Shown here piece by piece: positions 39,901 to 51,900 of a stretch of 64,000 bases of DNA. The notes beneath the pieces were generated by a model. It was not told where the DNA came from. It was given only the letters and a program-made list of their open reading frames with translations, and made no database searches. Both the position numbers and the translations under genes were made by a program. Location: positions 496,001 to 560,000 of the forward strand of contig JAWZYV010019464.1 of assembly GCA_038373885.1 (NCBI GenBank), in the 5' to 3' direction. This DNA comes from Cheiracanthium punctorium (Eukaryota > Arthropoda > Arachnida > Araneae > Cheiracanthiidae). Numbering within the stretch: the stretch's first letter is position 1; each line of letters opens with the position of its first letter.

Positions 39901-42900
39901 GGGGATTTTCTGCAATAAACCGAATTAAAACTGCTTTTCGTTCATCAATTGCAGAAGAATCATTAGATGATCTAATGATGATAAAATGCAATGGAGGGTC
40001 TATTGATGAGTATGACCCAGATTGAGCAATAACTCTGTGGTGGAATGATACAAAAGATGGTAAAAAACAGCACAATACATATACTCGTTAGTGACTGCTA
40101 GTGACTATCTCACAGTAAAAAAAGTTGTAATAAACAATAAACATAATTAAAATGAAATAATTAAAAATCTTCAAATTTCTCATTGTTTTCTTTTTTTTTT
40201 AGTTATTCTTTCTGTCTCCTTGCAACGAAAAATTAAGTTGCTAAAATAAATTTAATGCTTCTATCTTTATTACAAATTTGGCTGGTAGATTGGTCTAAAT
40301 GGCTGGTAAAAAATAAGCCCTACCAGCCACCATGGCTGGTAGGAATTAATCACTTTAGAGAGGGTTGCTTCAAGGTCTTTAATTTTCTGTGCTGGGTCAG
40401 ATATGTTGACGATACTTTCGTTCTAGTGGATTCCAATGTTGATATTTCTGATTTACTTTTGATTGTTAATTCTGTTGATCTGTGTATCCAGTTTACTCTA
40501 GAAGAGAAGTGCAACAATTCTTTACCTTTTTTGGATGTTCTTGTTTCTAGGAATCCTGATGGTTTCTCTACTTCTGTTTTCCGCAAACACTTTTCCATCC
40601 CTTTACCTCCTCATGCCCTATCTAATCATCCTTACCAGCAAAAACTTTTTGCTTTTTACACTTGCGTGTTTCATGCTGTCAAAATTTGCTCTGACTCTTC
40701 ATCTCTTAATAATGAGACTAATTACTTAAAATCCTTAGCTGTCTCTCGTGGTTTTAGCCCCACTATTATTGATAAAGCTCTTTCTAAATTTAAGAAGCCT
40801 AATACTTCTACTACTACTATTAATTTTCATAATGAATTAATTGTACTACCTTTCTTTTCACCTTTATGCTACAAAATGTCTAAATTTCTCAAAAATTTCT
40901 GTTTCAAAGTCATTTTAAACCTGTTAATAAACTTAAATTTTCTTCCCTTAAATATCCTATTCCTACCGAGAACCATTGGGGTGTTTATTATATTCCTTGC
41001 AGATCTTGTGATTTGGGCTGTATTGGTCAGACCAAAAGAGCTCTCAAATTTAGGATCAAAGAGCATGAGAGATATGTTTCTAAGCCCGAGCTTTCCAAAT
41101 CTTGTATTGCCTCACATTGTTGGAACTCTAGTCATCGTTTTTAGTTTTCTTGGGCTAAGATATTGTGCACTCCTAAATCTTTGTCCCATCTTGATATTTT
41201 GGAAGGTTTTTCCATTACCCATCACTTGGAATGTCTTTTGAAAGATGGTTCTTCTGTTCTTTTCGTTCATTCTGCTTGGAAGCTGCTGTTGTAAGGTTCT
41301 ATTCACTTTCTTCCTTTACCCCCTTTTCTATACTCTTGATGCTACCATTTTTCTTTCTCTTTTTTTTCTTCTTCCTAATCTATTATTTGTTTGTCCTTTT
41401 GTTTTGTTTTGGGTTTTTGTGTATGTGTTTCTGTCTTTCCTTTGTTTTTTATTTTATAATTTTTATTTAAAATAAAAAAATTCTGTTTTTATGTTATTTT
41501 TGTTTTTTGTTCTTTTGATTTTCTTTTTTGTGTGTGTTTGTGTTCATGTGTTCTTTTTTGTTTTTTATTATTATTGTTATTATTATTTATTTATTTTTGT
41601 TTGTCCTTATTTTCCTTTTTTCCCCCATCCCCTTTTCTCCTTGGTTTTGTTCGCCTTTTCTTTTTTCTATATGGCAACATGCTTGTTTGTTTATCTTTTT
41701 CAGTTCCCTCTCTTTAGTGAGACAAAGGACTTTGACTGAGGAAGGCTGAAAGAATTTTTTGTTGTAACGATCGTATTGCTTTATAAGTAACCAGGGGTGC
41801 AGCCAGGGGGGGGGGGTTAGGGGGGGTCATAACCCCACCCACATGAGAAATTTTTGCCATACAAAATGTATATTCTTCACTACATTATCACACACACGTA
41901 TACATATATATGAGTTGTAGTAGTCGTAACCGCCCCCATGAAAAATTTCTGGCTACGCCCCTGTAAGTAACATTTTATGTGTGTGTTTTTTCACACAGTT
42001 TTTATTTATTTTATCGTTTAACACCAGTATTTTGAGTATTTTTTCCAAAAGCTGCATTGTTGTAATTTCAACATTTGACTGTTTTAGAGTCATTTGTCTG
42101 GCTTTAATGACATTATAAATACTGAAGAAGTGTTATGCTATTAGTTGGTTTCCAAATGCTCTCTGAAGCTACTTCAGCAAAGGCAGGAAAAGAGCATTTA
42201 TTAGCTGAAAATATGTCTTTAATATCGTTGGGATCTTCATTCCTGTTTATTGATTGAACATAAGCTAATGAAAGTGAGTGTAGCCATCAGTCAGCCAGTT
42301 CATTTTGAGACAGTGCTCTGAAGAAAGAAATTTTTGAAAAGCTTTCAAACAATATAATTTTACTGAAAGTGTTCATACTTGCTGCAGCCACAGATGGGCA
42401 AAATAATTGACATATGTGAAAATGGACTTCCATTTGTTATATTTAATTAATTCTATGTGCAAAGAAAGTTTATTCAGATGGAATTTTTAATATCGTGTTT
42501 AGACTGTATCATTGAAAAGTTGCTTTCAAGCTTTCTAATTTGAAAACAATGTTTGTAAATAAATTTCCACAAATATTGAGCAAATAGGCAATTTGAATCT
42601 TCTAACTCAGTAATTAATTTCATCAATTTTGGGCACAGCTAAGATATGTAGCTTATTTGAATCTTGACTTTATGTTTGAAAGACTCTTTAACATAATTTT
42701 CTTTCTTAAAAAGAAAGAAAAATAAACTATATTTTGTATCTATTTACAAAAATAATAAAATTTTGCACAAATTCGCATCTATTCACAAATTCCTTATATT
42801 TTGCATCTGTTTGCAATTCTAAAAAAATTTCAAATAAATTTGCACCTATTTCATAAAAATGTAAATTATGTACTTTTGCTTAATTATTTTACATACGTTA

Positions 42901-45900
42901 TTTTAATGCACTCCTTGATACTTGCTCTTATGAATGTACATCCATGCTTATTGATGTACCAATAACAAAAGCGAAAAAAAAAAAAAAAAAAAAGTTTCAT
43001 TGGAAAATATGGGATATCATTTTCAAGCTCATTCTTTTGCTATCTTATAACAAGCCTCTTTTACCATTTAAACATGGTCTCTGTTTTTCTACCTTGTTGT
43101 ACATATCTGTCATACGAGTCATTGTTATGGGGGGGGGGCTCAATAAATTTACTAATTTACTAAAAAACGAACTCATCTTTTCCTATTTATTAACCAACCC
43201 TGTTAACCATCTTTAATTCAACAATAGGTCATGTATGTTTAATTCATTATTATGTATTGTTTTGAAAAATTCTTATAAAAATTTTTGGTACTTTTCCATT
43301 GTGTGAACACCAGCCAAATTTGACGATTTTTTTTTCCAGTAGTGCAGGGCAAAGCTTGGCGATGTTTTTTTCTGGTAACCCATCCTGGATCATGCAGTGA
43401 CCTTCTTCTTTTTCTTTTTTTTTTTTTTTTTTGGTAACCTTGCTTGTTTGTACATCGAGGTTAGCTTGTGTTTGAATGGCAAAGGAAAACATATTTTCCA
43501 TTTTTGTATTCTCCATCCTATTTGATTTATTAATTGTGCTTAGGTAATAAGCGTTAGAATAAAAATGAATGCCGATTGTGTCTGTTGTTATATTCTTCTG
43601 CAAGGTTTAATGCACTTTTCCATATTAATTTTAGTTTTGGTGAGTGTTGGTTTAATTTTTTTTTTTGATAAATATGAATTTATAGGAAATGCCGACAAAT
43701 GAGGAAGATACAACAAAGTTTTGTCAGAGTTGTTGAAGGAAGGGTTTTTTAAAGAATGAATGCTTATTTATTTTACAGACTCACAGTAATCCTGATAGAA
43801 CCAGTGCCAGCTGCTACGCAATCTCTAAAAAAAAAAAAAAAAAACCTACCCCAACCAATTGTTAAAATGTAGCTGGAATTCGCATAACGGAAAAGTACCA
43901 AATTTTTAGATAATTTCTGAAGTTACATGCTTTTCTAGAATCAGAAATTAAGTTTTCATTGCTACTATTTATAAAATAGGCTTGAAGACAGTCATCAGTG
44001 AACTACCTCCTACATCAACACAATTAGTTTCAAGTATATGCAAAAAGATCACAGGAAGATTGAGTAATGCAATTGCTAAGGTATTCTATTAACTTTTTTA
44101 TAATCCACTTTTTACTCAGTTGAATATTTATTGTAGTATGTTTTATATGTATACATGTTAGTTACATTAGTATTTTGAGGGAATGTTTAAAGCTATATCA
44201 ATTATTAATATTGAATTTGTTTCTGGCAATCACTCAGAAGTGCTGCATTTTGTATCTGTAGAGTATATGTACAATGAAAAAAAAAATTGCTTACTTAAAG
44301 TATACTTAGTTGAAAAATATGCAATACGAAAGAAAATATACTAAGGAAAATACTCTCAAAAACTACTGTTACAGTCAAGTGAAATTGAATGACTTGGATC
44401 ACAGTCAAAAAATTAAAATGAAATAATAAAAGTTTTCGGGAGTAATTTTGTAAGCGGGTGTCAGCTATTTTTGACGACTTTTTTTTTTGTCGCCAACACC
44501 CGCTACTTGGCGCTCTTTTTTTGTGGCCAAATTTTTCACGTGTGAAACGCCATTTTAGAATATGATAAAATAATACAACACGTTGAGCACTGTCAGCAAA
44601 GAAAAAGCACTTTAACACATTAAAATTGCACAGATATTCCACTAAAAAAAAAAACAATAAAACAAAATATACCATGCATACTTAACACTAAAAAATGTCA
44701 GCAATTTCAGTAACAGGCAATTCAAAATGAGCAAACAGTAAACCGCTTTTAACTAAAAAAATTTCAGTATATTAAGCAATCTAGTTCTACAGCTATGTAA
44801 ACTGGGCAACCAGTGGACCGTTTTTAACTAAAAAAACCTCAGTGGATTCAGCAACCTAGTTGTACAGCTATGTAAACTAGGCAACCAGTGGTCCGTTTTT
44901 AACTAAAAAAACCTCAGTGGATTCAGCAACCTAGTTGTACAGCTATGTAAACTAGGCAACCAGTGAATCATTTTTAACGAAAAAAACAACAGTGGATTAA
45001 GCAACCTAGTTGTACAGCTAATGTAAACTGGGCAAACACTGGTCTGTTTTCAACTCAAAACAACATCTGTGGATTAAATAACCTAGTTATACACCTCATA
45101 TAAAGTCACTATATGAAAACATAACAACATCAAATATCCATTTACAATTCACATTGAAAACCTTAAGCAATTGCAAAAATTCTTCAAAAAAAACACTTAC
45201 CTTTATTTTAAGAAACTCCTCAAAAATATCCATAACACACCAGCTAATAACATAACACCAAAACGCTTCCTTTTATTTAACTTTGTATTCACGCCCTCCT
45301 TCAAATAAACACACACTTCCTTTTTAAACAACAACATAATATTCACTGCACTTCAAATAACACAACACATTTCCAAATACACCTTATATTCTCCGAAATA
45401 ACTCAACAAACACCAAACAAGAACTGACACATCGAATTCAAATTCAGCTGCTTTTAAAACTTCGGTTTACCGATTACAGGTAAATTGCCTAAATCAATCA
45501 CAAAATTCCTTTACCAAACATCCTGGTATCGTTTAATGAACACACCGAGCGTTTTTTCATCAAACTACAGCATCAGTTAACAACTCAACTCCAAACACAG
45601 GTTGCAAGAGATATCTGAAACTATCGCTGTCGTAAACAAACTGTCCAACGAACTTCAAATTTGGCGACAGATCGGCACTTGGCGAGGACACCTGCTAACG
45701 AAATTTCCCCCAAGTTTTCTGTTCAGGAGTCCACAAATAGTAGGAAAAGTAAATACAAGTAATTATTGAAGTGTTCCTTTACTTTTTATTTGTGTCCAAT
45801 GCAATGTTATTTGATTTAAATGAGAAGATGCTGTAGAACAAGAAAACTAAGCTGCGAAACTAGCATTTTCTGAATCTGTAAGAAGATTTTGAAGAAGATA

Positions 45901-48900
45901 AGAACAGAGAACTGATCTAAAATATTAAGGAGAGTTTATTGTTTTTTACTGTACTATAAATATTCATTAACTACAGTGTAACCTTTCATGATAATTTTTT
46001 TTTGGATAATATTTTACTACTTCAATTACAACTAACTTTAGTGCTAAAATTAACTTTTGAAGATTAGCTTTGCTCGGATAGAAACAAATTTTTTACTACC
46101 AACAAATTTAAATAATTGATGACACTTTTTGTATACATTTTTTACCATTCATTGATAATGTTTGTTGAATAGCTGTTCAAGTTTTCAAGTCTGTTTTCAA
46201 TGTTCTGCATCCAGATGCAAATGCATCATGCATGCAAATTTCCACCGAATTTAGTAAATTGCTTTAAAGGATCACTCTAATGGGTTTGTAGCACTATTTC
46301 ACCCCCCCCCTCCCCCAAAAATGCAATTTTCTTTGAAATTATCACACCTGAAATCAAGAGACAAGAAATAGTAAATTTTTGGAGTCCCTTGGACTACAAA
46401 TTCAAGAAGCGAAGTACTGAAATTTAATTGTTGTAATGATTGTAAAGAGTTTGAATGATATTTACTTCAGAAATGCAGTTACTTTTACATGATATCAGGG
46501 TTGACTGCTGTTCAGAAATTCCACTGTAAGTTGCAGAAATTAATCTTATGCCATGTAAAAATTGGATTAAAATGTCATCCTATTAAATAATTATGTAAAT
46601 TTACTCATCATCTTCTCTTTTATCATTCTGTTCACATTTTTTTTTTTTTTTTTTTTTTTTGATAGCAAGAAGATGTTTCTGTTCAGCTAGAAGCTCTTGA
46701 TATTCTTAGTGATTTGCTAAGTCGTTTTGGAGGTCAGTAACTTATTAATTTGTTTTGTGCAAAAAGAACTTCTATACATCATTTCTAATTTTTGTTTTCT
46801 TTTGAAATATTTCAGCACTTCTAATAACTTTCCATCCTGCTATTCAGGAAGCGTTGTTACCACAGCTTGCAAGTCCAAGATTAGCTGTACGAAAAAGGTC
46901 AATCACAGCAATAGGTATGCATAATTTTGTCGGGTTTTTTCATTATTTTGTGTATTAAAGTTTTTTTTTTTTTGTTCTTTAACATTTCTGAAATGGTACA
47001 GTTCACAAAAACTTCTGCAAGAGCTTTTGGAAAATAATTTGTGTAGTGTGGGACAGTTTTTGAAGTTGTGTGTTCTAAGGTATTTTTTTTTAATTTTACC
47101 CTTTTTTCGAACTTTGAAGGTCATGGGCCATCTAAAGATAAAAATATTTATTATTTTTCCCAAATTAAGGATGCCAAAGTACAACTTCTTTGTGCTATTG
47201 GAAGTCACTTACCTAAAATACCCTTTTTTTGCTCCATCCTTATGTACAGACTGATAGGTGTACGGTTTATGTTTGTTATTTTCTGAGTTTTAGGTAATTA
47301 TTTCATCTTTTAAACACCGGTTTCTTTTTGAGTGCTTTTCACTGCAGTGTTAAAAGGTTGGGAACTGCTGATATATAGCATATACCTTGCAGAAAAGCAG
47401 CAAACAATACATATTACTTTAAGGCTTGTAAATAAACTCAAGTGATTTTTTTAAATAATTACTTTGCTTTGTTTTAAAATGAGTTTTGATTTTTGCCATT
47501 TGACGAAAGAAAATCTCCAATTATTATTTTGTAACATTATTAAACATTCTAAAACAGCAAGAATTGTTAAAATACTTCATAAATTGTTCAGGTAGCTGTG
47601 TGATATGTTTATAAAGTTTCAATTCAAAAAGTATAAATCATTTTTAAATACTCAGCTCTGCTGTTTTGCACAGCTCTTTTCCAAGAGCTCAGTTTGATAT
47701 TTTAGTACCTTTCATATCTGACATTTGTTAAACTAAATGTTACATGGAGTACATTTTACTTTTAAGTAACTATGCTATTCTACAACAATACATTTAATCC
47801 ATCATCAATAGAGGGGGTTTTGTTATACTGGAATTACACATGGACATAGAAAATACTGCTTTCGGGATAATCTGCAGTACATAAAATTTTGTGTCAATCA
47901 GTATGTGCACAAAGTCAATCAGTATGTGCACAAAGTCAATCAGTATGTGCACAAAGTCAATTTGTATGTGCACAAAGTCAAAAGAACAAAGTTTTCTTAT
48001 AATACATAAGCTAGAAGTGCAAGCAGCAGATAGCTATGTATGTCATATTTTACTCACTTTATCTTTTATAAATCACAGGTAAGATTGACCATATTTTTAC
48101 ATCAGAATTTTAAAATTGCATAGACATGACCATAGATAAAGAAGTCATGATATAAAAATTATGTCTCATGCACAATTTTGCATTTTTTAGGTTGTTTTCT
48201 GGTAATAATACAATAGAAGACCCCAAATCCACACAGCTTGGTTCCAGACCTTGTGCACATTTTAGAATTTTGGGTCATAATAGGAAATTTATTCTATTTC
48301 CACCCCTCTCAGAAAATAATAGAAAAAAAATACAATACAGATCAAGGGAAACAAATCATGTCTTCGATGGTGCCCCTTCATATTCCTTAGCATACATGCA
48401 CTTTTTTAGTCTTCAACAATGAACATTTAGCCACTTTCCCTGCAAAATAATGTTATTTGTAAAATTTGAATAAGCATTTTAAGGGAAAATAGATGAAAAG
48501 ATAATTTTTTAAAACATGCATATCACCTGCTCTTTGCCTGTTCTTGCAGATTCCCTACAAATGCTCCGCTCCCCCTAGAGGGCTGAAACCCACCTGTTAG
48601 GAACCTCTGCTATTATTGTCTTTAAATTTAATTTGAAAATTATATTCTTTGTTTTATATTTTCTTTGTTGTTTTGTCATTTAAAAGGGATCCATATATGT
48701 GGCCTTACATTATATTATTAATGTAAGGTAAAATTGAACTAAAGTGGTCACTACTGACAGGTAGTCTCTTTACTCATGTAATTTATTTAGCAGGTTTTAC
48801 TCTATATTATTAAAGTGACCACTTGAGTAAAGAGACCACCTGTCTATAGTGACCACTTTTGTGCAATTTTACTTTAGATACACTATACCACATTTGTAAG

Positions 48901-51900
48901 GTGGCCAGTTTTATTCTTCTCGAGAATGATTACATTAGTCAGGTTCCACTGTAGATAAAAATATAATGACTATATTTAAATAAATTTTTAAATGTATACA
49001 GTACATTATCAATTTTTTAAAAATAAAAATCTGTTTTAAAATTTTTATATTATATTTTTACTGTGAAAAATATTCAACACGAAACTGAGTGTAGCAAAAC
49101 ATTTTTTTTGTGTTAAGAGTTTCATGTGAAGATACTTATTAAATTTAATAGTTCACTAGACCCCCCCTCCCCAATAACACGGTAATCTGTGTTGTACAAG
49201 TCACAAACACATGACCAGCATCAGAAGTGTTAACTGGCAATACCAAAACATCTGCCTCATTCTTTCACTTTGTTGTAAGAGTCTTTTTTGTAAGTGTTAT
49301 AGGTAAAAGATCACAAATTTTCTGCTGCGTTATACGAATCTGTCTTATATGAGCCCATGCTATAGGGGATTTATTGTATACTGTCCAGACTTCTCTCATT
49401 TTGCATTAACCAATTTTACATATTAAGTATTTTTGTGTTAAATGGATTTCTCTGCACTTTTATTATTTCTTTATAGCGTGTTTCTCTCTATTCTAAAAAA
49501 AAGTAAAGGCCGCTGTCAAAGCTTATGGACCTATCTCCTCCTAAACCGTAGGGATTTGAGTTTTGACTAGGTGCCCACAGATTCGAAAAATTCTGCGGAA
49601 CCTGCTAAGCTGATTTAAATTTCGAAAATCGAATTATTTTAGAAGATATTAATAAAAAACTGAAAAAATAAACCGGATGGTTGCCAGATTTGGCATAAAA
49701 TCATTCATTCCTTTGCAGCAAAGCGTTTCCAAGTATCTAGAATCACGTGAAATTTACAAACATGAGTTAGAATTAGCCCATTTTATGCCAAAATAAAATG
49801 TTCGTCCGTGCTCTAATTTCTGTAAATATGCATAAATTTCTACGAAATTTATATATTTTACTCTTATCTACTGTACCATGTACCCTATTGAAAATGGTAT
49901 TTGTAGCATTTATAGTTTTACTACAGGAGCACTCAAAATATTCTCAATACATTGCGTTCTATGGGAAGGTATTCTTTAAAGCGTATCATCCTACTATATA
50001 GTTACGCTGATCCCTGACTCAAGATAAAACTCATTTCCACCATTACTGCAAAAAGACTATGAAATTAAGCACTGAAAAGCCTAATAATATCTACACCATT
50101 TGTACGATCCGCTTGAAATTTTCCATAAATACGTATAGAAATATAGAAAATAGTATGGGCTATTTTAAAAATCTGAAAATCCACCCGTTCCCTCATTTTT
50201 AAGCGATTTTTCGCTCTTTTCAGATCCATTTTATTTCCGAGAGTAAAAAAAGTTAATCATTTGCGTGACAAAAGTAGCTGTTGCAAGTGAGTATGACATC
50301 ATATTGATGTCGCAATTATCCGGATTTTTCCTGATTTATGAGTTTAATTTTTTTTCATAAATAAAATTATTTCTCCGGGATTGCAAAGGTATATTATAGT
50401 AGTGGACACTCTAGCTGCTTGCTTAGGTCTTTGGTACCCAAACTAAGTTTCAATAATGTAAACATTGGAAATTTTGTAAAGTGCAGCGATCCTAACGGTA
50501 AAGTAATAAAACATTTCCCACCCTGACTCTTAACCAGTTTTATGTTTTTAATATTGCAACCTAGCATGTGAATGAGATTATAAACACCAGCACTCAATTT
50601 TAATATTTTGTTTCACATTTGCTAACGTAGCTGCCTTAGCAACAAATGAAAAAAAAAAAAGGGGGGGGGAGGTTCTATCTTGAGATTATTAAAATACATG
50701 GATTTCATATTTGTCAACGAAAAGTTTTCGTCTGCTATGGTGTATATTTACATTAGAAAATAACTTTGAATTGATTACTGAGTTTTTGTGTAAAATGAAT
50801 TTTAATTTTTAATATGAATTTAACGGTAACTTGAAACTGTGTTAAAATTTATCGATGCATGAAATAAACGTATATACTGTTTGAGTGTGATCGCCATTAT
50901 AAAATAACACTTTTTAACGCTTTCTAACAAGGTTGAAAAGTGTTTATGATTTTAGTTTGTCTGTCTGTCTGTCCGTCCATGCTCTAGCTGTCGTAAATAT
51001 ACATAAATTTCTATGACATTTATGTATGTTATTGTTATTTCTCTCTATTCTAAAAAAAAGTAAAGGCCGCTGGCGCTGTGAAAGCTTGTTGGCCTATCTT
51101 CTCCTAAACCGTGGGGATTTGAGTTTCGACTAAGGTGCCCACAGATTCGAAAAATTCCGAGGAACCTGCTAAGCTGAGTTAAATTTTGAAAATCGAATTA
51201 TTTTAGAAGATATTAATAAAAAACTGAAAAAATAAACATAATGGTTGCCAGATTTGGCATAAAATCATTCATTCCTTTGCAACAAATCGTTTCCAAGTAT
51301 GTAGTATCACGTGAAATTGTCGAACATGAAGTAGAAATACACCCATTTTACGCCAAAATTAAAACTATATGAAATAAGTAACTCAAAATGTAGTTCGCTT
51401 AGACAACAGGAGTTTAGAATGAGCGATTATTCGTTTTTCCAAAACAGAATAACTAATATCTTGAAAATGAAAAATAATTAAAATGCAGATTATTTTAAAG
51501 CCGGTTCGGTCCAGCTGGATTATTTTCTAGCAGTAGAAATATTTGGCGGCGTTAACTATGCCATTATAGCAGTTATAGTACACTTTGGATATTTGCTAGC
51601 GCAACAAGATGGTATAATTCGTGGTGCTAAGTACGCCAATCTGCAAACGATTATTTAAATGAAAATATGGTTAACGGTTTTCCCCGTAACCTTAAATGAA
51701 CAGTAATTATAGGTTGTGAGCATGTGTCAATGGCCAAATAATGAAAAGTCGCCATGGGTGGCAAGCTATCCTATCTGTTCCGTAGCTTTTATTAACTTTA
51801 CATGTACGCAAGTCGCCCAATAATGAAAAATCGCCATGGGTGACAAATTCGCAAGATGTCCAATAGGTTTTACATTATTAAAAATACAGCTGAAACAGAT

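Larger units (their letters stand above)
38273..40367 (+). mobile_element. hAT element inside the Penelope element, TSD CTTCAAGG
   Basis: The exact 8-bp repeat CTTCAAGG flanks it (38265-38272, 40368-40375). The ends are CAACCCT and AGGGTTG. Subterminal hairpins are present: ACTCGCCACAATGGCGAGT near 38350 and CTACCAGCCA/TGGCTGGTAG at about 40319-40341. It keeps the C-terminal part of a transposase (39540-40022) but lacks most of the catalytic domain. A pogo-type element is nested at 38430-39513. Confidence 0.92.
37130..41780 (+). mobile_element. Decayed Penelope-like retroelement with GIY-YIG domain, split by a hAT
   Basis: Penelope-like segments read in order on the plus strand at about 37142-38272 and 40376-41300. 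They include the upstream domain, reverse transcriptase and a C-terminal GIY-YIG endonuclease. The 3' region is a pyrimidine-rich stretch (41330-41690), then TTTGACTGAGGAAGGCTGAA. Several frameshifts inactivate it. A 2.1-kb hAT interrupts the reverse transcriptase. The 5' edge is unclear; upstream TERT-like elements and LTR-like repeats were not seen. Confidence 0.88.

Noticed and set aside
38273..40367. hAT fragment considered as a domesticated host gene
   Set aside because: Exact target duplication and terminal repeats are still present, the catalytic part is missing and another element sits inside it.
41231..41749. Overlapping plus-strand reading frames rich in Phe, Leu and Tyr
   Set aside because: They come from a T-rich tract in three frames at once, and composition explains the open frames.
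47893..47976. Four 21-bp repeats considered as a CRISPR-like array
   Set aside because: The units are directly adjacent with no spacers, and the context is a eukaryotic intron.
49481..51359. Direct repeats considered as LTRs
   Set aside because: No TG...CA ends, primer-binding site, polypurine tract or gag/pol between them.
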